64,000 bases of DNA, taken from NCBI GenBank assembly GCA_907163375.1, contig CAJQUW010014718.1, positions 186,001-250,000 of the forward strand. Direction: 5' to 3'. Below the pieces are notes generated by a model. It worked only from the letters and a program-made list of their open reading frames with translations. It did not search any database and had not been told where the DNA came from. The stretch is from Prostheceraeus crozeri (taxonomy: Eukaryota > Platyhelminthes > Polycladida > Euryleptidae). The translations under genes and the position numbers were made by a program. Shown in pieces: positions 55,664-64,000 of the stretch; positions within the stretch are counted from its first letter, which is position 1; the number at the start of each line of letters is the position of its first letter.

Positions 55664-58071
55664 CCTTAGAAGTGCGGTACCGATCAATTGGCCAGTAAAA
55701 CATTTTTATTTTTTGATAGCGAGATGCAAAAGCAATCAAATGAAGTGAGCTTTCGTGACTTTTCATAACTTTCAGTAATATATATCACTATGATGCTCGT
55801 TTCGACATTTCTGTTGTTTTTATGATTACATGGGTGTATATGCTGAGAAGGACGGTACCGGTCAATTGACCGGCAATGCACCAATGAATTGCTGCCTTTG
55901 CAGCATGATCATTGGAACCTTTGAAATATTGTTCTTCGGCATATTGACGAAACTTTCCGGTCCCTGAGGCGCCGATCTTCGACTTTTGCTGTATACCATT
56001 GCCAGCGTCATTGAATTTCGAAATTGGTCACGAATTAAAGCTGGCGCAAGCAGGGACTATCACCTTTGGACGGCAACGCCACCAATTTCTTTTTCATCCA
56101 CTCACATATCACCACCCGAAATGCGTGAATGGTAAGACTATGCGAGAACATAGATGCTGCATATGTCTGCTTTGCCACGAGAAGAAAGATATCATACTTA
56201 GATTTACATGTAGGCCTACAGTAGGCCTGCAATTTGTCATGTATTTCCTTAGTTACGCTTTTATCTTCAGAAGAAATCATTACTGTTGAAGATTGTCACT
56301 TTTATTATTCCTTTGTTATTATATTTATCTTTTTGCAATTCATCATGAGTTACATCAGTATCGAAGCACATTGTCTAAGATATTATTTGCTGTCTACGAG
56401 TGTATGTCATCATCCTTGTGTAAACATCTCAATTGCTGTATCGATTTCCCTTCTACAAATTAACACATATACATATTATAATTATTTTTGGACACGGTAA
56501 AGTCGAATTCTAATGAGGTTTGCCATGTCCTGCTCACAATAGGAGGCCCTACTACGTTTGCTATCAGCAAGGTCGATGTAACAGATATCAGGCTGTGGAA
56601 ATTTGAACGCGATCGTAGACTTCACCTTGACAGATGCAAGGATTCGGAAACACCACTTTGATGATTTTCAGATACATACAATTTTTGTAAGATTCGATGA
56701 CAAATATACCAAAGCTAGAAGATAAATTCCAACACATTCGAGAAATTTGAGAATTTTTTTTCCTCTTGAGAACGCTACCATAGAAGAGGGACTCTTCCCA
56801 TATTGAGGTATTATCCAATATATGCCTCAAAAGGCAACAAAGTTTAAGGTTAAATTCTGTCTTATTTTTGATGCCGAAAATTGGTAGGTCCTCACCGCTT
56901 CACCATACGTTGGTCGAAATCGAGGCACAGAGAGAAACTTTGCTCAACACATTTTTGAAAAACTTTCCGCTTCTTCTCACGGGTCCGACAAAAGTATCAC
57001 TCTCGACAATTTCTTAACATCTTTCCAGCTGCGGGTGTGTCAATGAGGCAGAAGGGATTTTCTATCGGAGGGAATCGTCGCGAAATTCCACCTTCGATCA
57101 TGAATAGATGTAAGGAAACGGAACTGTATCAGCCAAGCTTAATTCACTGATGAAGCTATAATGGCCGCACAGGACAAAGAGGAGCGTGGTACCTTTTGTA
57201 GTTACTGTCCAGAAGTGAAGGGTATCGTTGAACATGGTACCACGAATCCTAAAACATGTCTCTTTAACAATCAGACAAAGGGATGAGACGATTCGGCTGA
57301 TCAGATGGTTCGTTATTGTTCCTTCAAAGTCCAAACACGGCGATCTGATCGACATAGTGTGCATGAACGCTGATGTGATTTCTAAAGCTTTGGAACTTTT
57401 CAGTGATCGAGTCTCGTCGAGAATCCTTCATTCAACGGACGGATGTTGTGCTGGCCACACATGCCTTGTCGCTGACCATGGTGCAAACAATCAAGGAGCT
57501 CATTCTAAATTGCCACCCTGAAGAAGGCTTGAGCCACAGAAACAAAGCTACATCGACTTGCTTTTTTCTGCAAGCAATTCACAAGTGGGCCATGCTCGAT
57601 GATTACTTTTAGAAATACTCAAAATAACTTTGCTTCATCTGCAGTCTCCTAGCATGCTTCACTATACAGTGAATAGCGAATAAACCTGTGTTATTTTTGA
57701 TTTGTAGTTGCAAGGTAATGTACACGCACAATTGCTCACATGTGCATGTAATGTAGACTCTTACAATGTGTGACTGAAGTTCGCAATTTGTGGCTGCAAT
57801 CTAGAGCATCTGTTTCCATTGGCATTTGATGTGCATGTCAAAGCACAAAGATTGAGTTTCATAATCAGTTGTATATCGCATGTTCCTGGACATGTACATG
57901 TAGCATATACATGTAATGATGTGCGACTTCCCAGTTTAAACTTCAATGGAAATCTTTAAATGTTGTATGTTATTTGTTTTCATTATTTATATAGCAGGCA
58001 TGTCTAAAGATAGCAAACCGAAAAAGATGCTAGCCATATCTTCTACTGCCGTCAATTGACCGGCGCCGTCC
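55664..58071 (+). mobile_element. piggyBac transposon remnant
   Basis: TTAA occurs just outside both ends (55660-55663 and 58072-58075), the target used by piggyBac. Near each end is a palindromic tract: GGTACCGATCAATTGGCC at left (also GGTACCGGTCAATTGACCGG at 55855) and CCGTCAATTGACCGGCGCC at right. In the interior, plus-strand pieces at 56.96-57.4 kb match a piggyBac transposase. The tracts are inverted relative to each other, but the exact left tip is uncertain because two copies of the tract exist there. Confidence 0.65.
56960..57450 (+). pseudogene. piggyBac transposase fragments
   Basis: Pieces in three frames follow piggyBac order. SITLDNFLTSFQL (about 57.0 kb) is the DNFFTS motif with the second catalytic D. 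RQKGFSIGGNRREIPPSI resembles the (V)GTIRKNRREIP motif. HRTKRSVVPFVVTVQK resembles the KKNKSVVLLSTMH strand. NPKTCLFNNQTKG then DDSADQMVRYCSFKVQTRR (57.25-57.33 kb) corresponds to the YNxTKGGVDxxDQMxxxYS...TRRW block with the third catalytic D. Stops (for example TGA in place of the GG of TKGG) and shifts separate them, and the N-terminal part was not found. Confidence 0.7.
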
Positions 58072-58539
58072 TTAACCGTATACATATTTTGCCACACTTC
58101 TAGAGTTAAACCATGTATATTTTTGCAGCATTTTCGTTTGCTTTTAAAGAAATATAAAACAGCTGAGGTAAAATATTTCATGATTCGCCACATGATTTAG
58201 TTCTGACTCCCTCTGACTTATGTTTGTCCATCTTGATATATCAAATAGTTTCACCGGCAGACATAAATGAAGTTTGCAGATTTCGAAACTTTGCACATTT
58301 GCTGAGAGCATCAGGGCTTCAATCATGAATGGAAGGTGTGATTATCAATTTCGACAAAGGGCCTTGACCATGGGAGCGAAAGTCGAGAATTCGCACAGAT
58401 CAACAGATTCTGTTCTAGCAGTTGCGTATCAACATTTGATCAAATGAAAAGCGGCTGTGTGAATTTATTATTTAGATTTCCAGGAATTTTTGCATCACGA
58501 CAGATCTGTGTGCGTCACTTATAGTAATATAAAGCGCAT
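58072..58539. other. Intergenic stretch, nothing recognised
   Basis: No gene or repeat with clear limits. Confidence 0.4.
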
Positions 58540-58735
58540 ATATGAAGTAAGGTTACTGCTAAGCGCCGACCCAGGTAAATGAAAACACGGAGTGTTCGGT
58601 ACGTTTCGTGAGCCTTTTTCAACCGAAGTGAAACCGAAAATGAAACTCCGGTTGAAAAAGGCTCACGAAACGTACCGAACACTCCGTGTTTTCATTTACC
58701 TGGGTCGGCGCTTAGCAGTAACCTTACTTCGTATA
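58540..58735. repeat. Near-perfect palindrome: 81-85 bp arms, 23-bp loop
   Basis: Bases 58541-58625 are the reverse complement of 58649-58733, with the only mismatch close to the outer edge. The arms contain CTAAGCGCCGACCCAGGTAA and GAGTGTTCGGTACGTTTCGT, and the spacer is 58626-58648. It is unrelated to the flanking MITE and piggyBac ends. No open frame crosses it meaningfully; an apparent frame at 58592-58813 is incidental. A transcript would fold into a very stable hairpin. Confidence 0.95.
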
Positions 58736-60256
58736 TTAATTCACCAGGTATGGCCGAACGCTCACAGTCTATATGAAGCGCCCCTAATTTCTGTTCCGAG
58801 CGGCACATTGTAAATTGTAAACTCCTCTTAAATGATGACGGAAGAAAATTATTAGCGGATTGTCGCTTGCAATACGATGGACATTTGAAGATCGTGTCAT
58901 CCACACAGGCGCCCGGCGGGATGTTGACCATGAATTGCATTGAAGTAATGACTAAAATCCGACATCCATTTAGTCATCATGCATGTGGAGATGACTCGTA
59001 TATTTGATGAATCTGGCGGACAGGTCTGCGAAGTTTTGAAGGAATAATCCATTTATGTAAACATGTGCTTCATTGCTTTCTATCAAGAGGATCACCTCTG
59101 ATCACCTCATGAAACGTAGAAAGTTTGGCTAATTTTCCTGGCTTTTCACTAAAATAAGTTCACAATCATCGCATCGCCTGGTCGCACCGCAGGTTTGGTC
59201 TGGGGGCACGCAGAAATAAAACGATATTACATAATATGTTGATCTCACTTTGTCCCCCCACATCTTAGAATACGATGCGTCGCCCTTGAGCAGGCTATTC
59301 CCTGAATATCTCAATCCTGGGATTCCGTTTTTCAATGTAGACTAATCATGTCAAAACAAGTGCATGCCCATCCTGGTTTTATTCATAGAAGGAAGAAGCA
59401 GCTTTTTTACAAATAAAAAGCTCGAATTCCTCACCAATCATCGTAGTCTCTTCAATTGGCTGTCGAAATGTTGACTTTGACGATTAAATGGAAGTGTGAA
59501 GAGCAGATATCTGTTGTCTCTGGTTTTTAATAATTTCATCTTCGTCAATTAAACTGACTCTATTTTCTTTAGACAGAATTCTGCTATTTTCTGAAGATCT
59601 CAGCTGTGGGAATTCGGGCTCACGGGATTAGAATCCCTGATAATCCAACATAAAAATTGAGTTTGGTTGCTCAAAAATCGAAAAGTTGGTCTTAGGATAG
59701 GGTTTGACAGACCCTAAAGTATTAAAGTGCATCCGTTTTAATCTTAGTTTAACTACACCGTTCATGCTACTACACCGATTACAAGTGAACTATATCTGAC
59801 ACTACACAAAGTGGATACTGGTAAGAGTGGATAAGTGGAAAGTGGATAATGGAGGTAAACAATAGAACTACAATGACATTCTACTACACCGAAAGCAATG
59901 AAACTATACACACTATACCTAAGACTACACATGGAAAATACTATTTCTTCACTTGAATTTGTTATCACCAGTTTCTTCATCCGTCTATAGTACTTCATGT
60001 AATTCCACATTTCTTCATTTGAATTACAATACATCGACCACTACTTCAGTTACCGATTAAGGGATATAAAACATAATACTGCAGTCCGTCAGTCATCAGC
60101 AGGTACTCGTCTAGTTGTGTTTCGACCCCTAACCTGAACACTCAAACCCAGACGAGCGGGGTCCCACACATAGTGGCTGACAAAATACTGAATAGGTAAT
60201 GATATGTCTTGAAAGATATGTCACAAAGATAAATCAGACATCATTCAATTGTTGCG
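58736..60256. other. Intergenic stretch with TACACCG-type short repeats
   Basis: No gene recognised. Near 59750-59910 the words CTACACCGA and GTGGATAATGG/AAGTGGATA recur. A TATAAAACAT word at 60065 and a G+C-rich patch at 60100-60175 give the look of a solitary long terminal repeat, but no second copy or coding part was found. Confidence 0.35.
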
Positions 60257-60402
60257 TTTCCCACATGTAAACTGATCCTGTCATTAAATTCATCCCATCG
60301 ATAAATACAGTATGCTTTTTGCGATCCGCCCATGTAAACAAATCCTGTACATCAATCTTTGCCTCTTCGATTCCCACAAGTAAACAGATCCTGTTCATCC
60401 TC
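60257..60402. repeat. Three decayed direct repeats downstream of the Penelope-like element
   Basis: The word CCCACATGTAAACTGATCCTG and its relatives GCCCATGTAAACAAATCCTG and CCCACAAGTAAACAGATCCTG recur at spacings of about 50-60 bp. Confidence 0.6.
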
Positions 60403-60747
60403 GAATCCCATAAAAATGTAATCGCTGTGTGATAAATATGTAATCCGCCTTTACACAAACTTCGCCTCATACATCAAGACTTAACAATGGGAGCTCTCTC
60501 ATCTCCCGTAAGCCACGCTAAGCGCTCTGTATTCACTCTTCACCTATGCAGCAAGGCATTAAGGAAAATGTGAGTCGTTTGTTGGTCGCGTGCCTCATTG
60601 AAATTCACAGAGTGAAGTGAATTGTCGAGCCGAGAAAAGACCATATTTGTGAAGCGATTCATTATGCCTTGTGAGAGCCTTTTCTGTGTAACTCATCAAG
60701 TCATGCTGAGAATAACCTCTAGATTTCATTTTTCTAGATTCATTTTT

Positions 60748-62379
60748 CTAGATATTTAGTGTCTTGTCAGTTTTATGTACAGCGTCTTGTAACTTCGAGC
60801 ATATTCTACAATATCTGACTACCTGCGACGCGAAAACATGAAGGGCCATCTGTAATGGGATCATACTCTCCGGAAAAGTCAGTTGCACCACAGAGAAAGA
60901 GAAGTCATCTACCTTGTGATTAACTGAAGTTCTCAAGTTGTTCTGTGAGATTTGTATTTTCACATCAAGGTAAACTACCTCTTTATTGTTATCATCATTT
61001 CTCTCCGCCAACAAGTCAGGTGGATAAATTCTTTGAATCAACGAATTAAAATGGTTATAATTGACAACACATATATCGTCTATGTATCTTGATGTAGGTG
61101 ATAACAAGCGTGCTAAATGATATTTCTTAGTTTTTATCAAATTTTGCATAAAAACATATTCGCAGTGTAAGAGGAATAGGTCAGCTAGGAGTGAACTAGA
61201 ATTTCCTCCCATTGGAATGCCTTTAATCTGCCTGAAAACTAAATTACCGAATGTGACGTAGGTCTGTGATAATAGGAAATGTATGGCTTCTTTTAACTTC
61301 TGTTTATCAAAACAGTGATAACCATTATATTTTTTCATTGAGCAAAAGGACTTATCATATACAATGCAAATAAATTTTCTATTTGAGGAATTAAACACCA
61401 AATCCATAATAGCGAATATGTGATGTTCAATCAATTTTTGATCAAGATTCGTATATAAGGTTGAAAAATCGAAAACTTGCAATGAATGAACTTGTGTCGA
61501 ATTTAATCTGTGTAGAAATTCTTGTGTGGACTTTATACTCCAGAAGCAATCGAAACCGCTGTTTCTCTTAATTGCCATACAATATCTCTGAAAATTGTCA
61601 CGCAAAATACTTAAGGCTGAATTTACTTTGATGGAGAGCTTTTTCGATGTGCATTGTCGTGCTCCTGCTATGAATCTAAATTTGCATGGAGTTTTGTGAA
61701 ATTTTGGAATCCAATATAATTTTGGTAATTTTCTGTCTTTTTCACTGACAGATAGTTTAAACTCACTTTTCATAATTGTTATGTGTTGCTCAATTACATT
61801 CTGCGCTAAAATTTGCTCTGGACCATAGGTATCATTACCCGATGTGTTCGACGTGGAAATATCAATTCCCAATTCGGCTAAGAGAATTTGGAGATAAAAC
61901 TTTTTGCAAATGAAGGCATAATTATTAGATGCTTTATCAACTGGCGTAATTATGACGTCATTCTGCAATTCTTTCAGATTTTTACCCATTTTGACATTAA
62001 TCTTGTGTCGATTACTGTGTGCGCGAAATCTATTCGAGGATTTCTTGGCAAGATATATTCGATCTTTAATCAGTGCCATGATTCTTGATTTCCACGCTGA
62101 GAATAAAGTAGAATCAAGCTTCTCCTTCTTACGTATTTTTGTAATATGCTCATCTAATGAATTACTAATTTGAGTTGTTATGGCACTCCAACTAAGGCTT
62201 TTGGGGATTCTGTGTTTGGTGCCAAAACTGAAGAGTTGACGTAAGTCTTCATCATCCACAATATCCAGATCACCCGTTATTACGTGACCATAATGTGGGT
62301 AAACAAAAGATTGCCTCTTGCTACATGAGCATGGATTGTTCATGATGCGCATCACATCCTGAGACTTTAGGTTATTCAA
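60748..62379 (-). CDS. Reverse transcriptase of the Naiad-type element
   Basis: A 543-codon frame, uninterrupted. After the linker with NNPCSCSKR it shows the fingers motif ITPVDKASNNYAFICKKFY, the YWIPKFHKTPCKFRFIAG block, motif A with FDFSTLYTNLDQKLI, motif B with GIPMGGNSSSLLADLFLL, and motif C with SRYIDDICVVNY, where the catalytic aspartates are intact. VVYLDVKIQIS follows, then the C-terminus. It would copy the element's RNA at a nick made by the GIY-YIG domain. All catalytic residues that I can check are present, so the lesion of this copy is upstream of it. About 0.3 kb of this frame is repeated at 63669-63975. Confidence 0.9.
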   Translation of the reverse strand: MNNLKSQDVMRIMNNPCSCSKRQSFVYPHYGHVITGDLDIVDDEDLRQLFSFGTKHRIPKSLSWSAITTQISNSLDEHITKIRKKEKLDSTLFSAWKSRIMALIKDRIYLAKKSSNRFRAHSNRHKINVKMGKNLKELQNDVIITPVDKASNNYAFICKKFYLQILLAELGIDISTSNTSGNDTYGPEQILAQNVIEQHITIMKSEFKLSVSEKDRKLPKLYWIPKFHKTPCKFRFIAGARQCTSKKLSIKVNSALSILRDNFQRYCMAIKRNSGFDCFWSIKSTQEFLHRLNSTQVHSLQVFDFSTLYTNLDQKLIEHHIFAIMDLVFNSSNRKFICIVYDKSFCSMKKYNGYHCFDKQKLKEAIHFLLSQTYVTFGNLVFRQIKGIPMGGNSSSLLADLFLLHCEYVFMQNLIKTKKYHLARLLSPTSRYIDDICVVNYNHFNSLIQRIYPPDLLAERNDDNNKEVVYLDVKIQISQNNLRTSVNHKVDDFSFSVVQLTFPESMIPLQMALHVFASQVVRYCRICSKLQDAVHKTDKTLNI

Positions 62380-62926
62380 AAAACGCCCATAATTGCAAAT
62401 ATGGAATATAGAATATTTTCGGAATATAGAATGGAATATAGAATATTTTCGGTGGATAACGTTCTTGAATTGTGCTTGGAATTAGCTTGCACACACTGTG
62501 ATCGCAGAATATAGACATGAGATTGAGTGAGTCTATTGTCTGAGATTCGAACGGGATGATTATGGTTGCTCGTTCTTTTACATTTTTGTTCTCCGAGTCT
62601 AGGTTAAGTTTATTTTGAATGCATGCTGTTAGTACAAATGTCATCATGTTTGCCTCATCCCTTGTCTTGCCTAGAATGGCTCTTAGCATAGTTTTAGGGA
62701 GAGATTTTAGATGATGATAAAACTTTGACATCGTACGCATCTCAAAAGAATCTTGCAATTCTTGATAGGTATTGTCAAGTTCCATAATACTTGAGCTTTT
62801 TCTACCCGATTTTCTTATTCCATGACTCCTTTTTCGTCTGCTAATCGGATAACTATAAAATTGATCATTGGATATGGATTGCTGAGATACACATCCACCT
62901 CCCAAAACTCTATCATTCAAACCCAA
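62372..62926 (-). CDS. Linker region of the Naiad-type element (copy behind the duplication)
   Basis: A 184-codon frame, starting inside the first unit of the duplication and carrying the linker on: SRRKRSHGIRKSGRKS (basic, nuclear-signal-like), MRTMSKFYHHLKSLPKTM, FVLTACIQNKLNLDSE. It ends with the repetitive IPFYIPKIFYIPYLQL segment encoded by a GGAATATAGAATATTTTC repeat that looks like a small late insertion. It overlaps the RT frame by 8 bp in another phase. Confidence 0.75.
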   Translation of the reverse strand: MGLNDRVLGGGCVSQQSISNDQFYSYPISRRKRSHGIRKSGRKSSSIMELDNTYQELQDSFEMRTMSKFYHHLKSLPKTMLRAILGKTRDEANMMTFVLTACIQNKLNLDSENKNVKERATIIIPFESQTIDSLNLMSIFCDHSVCKLIPSTIQERYPPKIFYIPFYIPKIFYIPYLQLWAFFE

Positions 62927-63090
62927 GGGGTATAAGGTATTGAGCTTTTTCTACCCGATTTTCTTATTCCATGACTCCTTTTTCGTCTGCTAATCGGATA
63001 ACTAAAAAATTGATCATTGGATATGGATTGCTGAGATACACATCCACCTCCCAAAACTCTATCATTCAAACCCAAGGGGTATAAGGTATT
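62793..63090. repeat. 149-bp tandem duplication within the Naiad-type element
   Basis: The unit starting GAGCTTTTTCTACCCGATTT at 62793 starts again at 62942 and runs through GGGGTATAAGGTATTGAGC. The two copies differ at about one base. As 149 is not a multiple of three, the duplication puts the endonuclease and the RT in different frames. It must be recent. Confidence 0.95.
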
Positions 63091-63501
63091 GAGCATCTTG
63101 ATATGCATGTCTTCCTTGCGGTTGAGCTCTCTGTTTATCTCTTCCGGTGATATGTATATATTGTCATCAACATGATCAATAATTTGCAATTCAACATCAG
63201 TCCAAGAATGATGATCTTGCCTAAAGTGATTGCTAAGATATGTGTTTAAGTGACCTTTTAATGCTGAATGACGATGACCATTTAATCTACAATGTAGCGG
63301 TTGCTTTGTCTGTCCTACATATTGCATTCCACATCTGCTACATGATATAAGATAAATAACATTTCTACTTTTACAAGTAAAAACACCTGGCTGATCAAAG
63401 ATAAACCGGTTGCCTGTACTGAAACTTTCGTAGCAATTTTCGGTATTCAAAGATTTACAGCAAAGACATCTATTGCTACCACAAAATCTAATGTTTTTCA
63501 A
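62917..63501 (-). CDS. Zinc finger plus GIY-YIG endonuclease of the Naiad-type element
   Basis: A 194-codon frame. RFCGSNRCLCCKSL (cysteine pair of the CCHH finger) leads to VIYLISCSRCGMQYVGQTK, the GIY-YIG motif as LIS...YVG, and then LHCRLNGHRHSALKGH with the catalytic arginine and HFRQDHHSW with the two histidines. Downstream is the conserved NRKEDMHIKMLNTLYPLGLND with the metal-binding glutamate. The domain would nick target DNA. The frame has no ATG before the finger: it is open back to a TGA at 63519-63517, with an in-frame ATG at 63555 beyond it. It ends in short foreign sequence because of the 149-bp duplication. Confidence 0.85.
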   Translation of the reverse strand: MKNIRFCGSNRCLCCKSLNTENCYESFSTGNRFIFDQPGVFTCKSRNVIYLISCSRCGMQYVGQTKQPLHCRLNGHRHSALKGHLNTYLSNHFRQDHHSWTDVELQIIDHVDDNIYISPEEINRELNRKEDMHIKMLNTLYPLGLNDRVLGGGCVSQQSISNDQFFSYPISRRKRSHGIRKSGRKSSIPYTPWV

Positions 63502-63668
63502 AGTAGAGGGCGCTATTCACTCCTTCGCATTAACGCTGAACACTTTTCGTACCATATAAACCATGAGAAAATTTGCCAGAGCCTCGAGAAGAGCGAGGAA
63601 TTTGCCGAGGTTGGACTTTCAAATTCCTGCTATCTATTGGCATTTGCGCCTAAGTGACTATTATATTA

Positions 63669-63975
63669 TGACGTCATTCTGCAATTCTTTCAGATTTTTA
63701 CCCATTTTGACATTAATCTTGTGTCGATTACTGTGTGCGCGAAATCTATTCGAGGATTTCTTGGCAAGATATATTCGATCTTTAATCAGTGCCATGATTC
63801 TTGATTTCCACGCTGAGAATAAAGTAGCCTCAAGCTTCTCCTCCTTACTTATTTTTGTAATATGCTCATCTAATGAATTACTAATTTGAGTTGTTATGGC
63901 ACTCCAACTAAGGCTTTTGGGGATTCTGTATTTGGTGCCAAAACTGAAGAGTTGACGTAAGTCTTCATCATCCAC
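63669..63975 (-). pseudogene. Second, partial Naiad-type copy (linker/RT start)
   Basis: A stretch of about 300 bp nearly identical to 61949-62256, in the same orientation, coding for DDEDLRQLFSFGTKYRIPKS through KNLKELQNDVII. It is cut off on its 3' side at the border with the leader of the complete element. On its 5' side it stops at 63975 in a short TTATGCAATTGC repeat. Head-to-tail partial copies are usual for Penelope-like elements. The few differences indicate recent activity of the family. Confidence 0.88.
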
Positions 63976-64000
63976 TTATGCAATTGCTTATGCAATTGTT

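Larger units (their letters stand above)
60720..63668 (-). mobile_element. Naiad-type Penelope-like element with N-terminal GIY-YIG
   Basis: Minus strand, 5' to 3': a short leader (63668-63502), a zinc-finger plus GIY-YIG endonuclease, a linker with a CxC motif (PCSCSKR), and a full reverse transcriptase. Canonical Penelope elements have the endonuclease last. The permuted order with a CxC linker is what has been described for the Naiad clade of invertebrates and the Chlamys clade of plants and protists; presence of the CCHH finger fits Naiad. The copy is close to full length. It is broken by a 149-bp tandem duplication in the linker and by a small repeat-containing insertion near 62400. The 3' end, near 60720, was set from the stop codon and a short CATTTTTCTAGAT repeat. 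Confidence 0.82.

Noticed and set aside
59700-60180. Solitary long terminal repeat (TATA-like word, G+C-rich end, TGGCTGAC after it)
   Set aside because: No second copy, no target duplication and no coding part were found, so the ends cannot be set.

Overview
The window looks like a stretch of invertebrate animal chromosome, most likely arthropod. It is A+T-rich and has short protein-coding exons with GT-AG splice sites separated by introns of many kilobases. The load of mobile DNA is typical of invertebrates: hAT, piggyBac, mariner, a Tc1/IS630-type element, LINEs, Penelope-like elements, MITEs and one Polinton-class element. I cannot name the species. No rRNA, tRNA, CRISPR array or bacterial-style operon was seen.

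The only host gene I can support lies on the minus strand and covers most of the left two thirds of the window. Its first coding exon is at 43609-43346. Later exons are at 42307-42071, 25458-25408, 22269-22000, 5721-5638 and 4739-4587, with two more candidates at 1464-1386 and 945-860. The first six exons are all phase 0, carry good splice signals and read as one acidic, serine-rich and then coiled-coil protein of unknown identity. The gene probably continues beyond base 1. Its introns hold most of the transposons.

Layout, left to right: a broken LINE (2.6-4.2 kb); a hAT transposon (11.2-16.8 kb) carrying two younger nested insertions with clean target duplications; fold-back elements and MITEs (7.4, 19.8 and 22.3 kb); a Polinton-class fossil at 26001-36516; a LINE with an inverted 3' part (37.9-41.1 kb); a decayed minisatellite in the first intron (42.6-43.2 kb). 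Upstream of the host gene are nested MITEs (44.4-46.7 kb), an intron-bearing Tc1/IS630-like transposon (48.57-50.60 kb), a decayed Penelope-like element next to a CA/TA microsatellite (51.9-52.7 kb), a mariner (53-54 kb), a hAT MITE (55.1 kb), a piggyBac remnant (55.7-58.1 kb), a near-perfect palindrome (58.54-58.73 kb) and a Penelope-like element with permuted domains (60.7-63.7 kb), followed by part of a second copy.

The most unusual item is the Polinton-class element. It has exact 6-bp target duplications, AG...CT ends and roughly 0.5-kb terminal inverted repeats. It keeps a broken gene for a zinc-finger-bearing protein-primed DNA polymerase B. I find no integrase, packaging ATPase or capsid gene in it. 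On the opposite strand it carries an open frame for a protein with the two-repeat signature of TATA-box-binding protein. The same element holds a TATA/initiator promoter and two copies of an ~85-bp module with TATA-like cores, so an element-encoded promoter-recognition system is a reasonable hypothesis.
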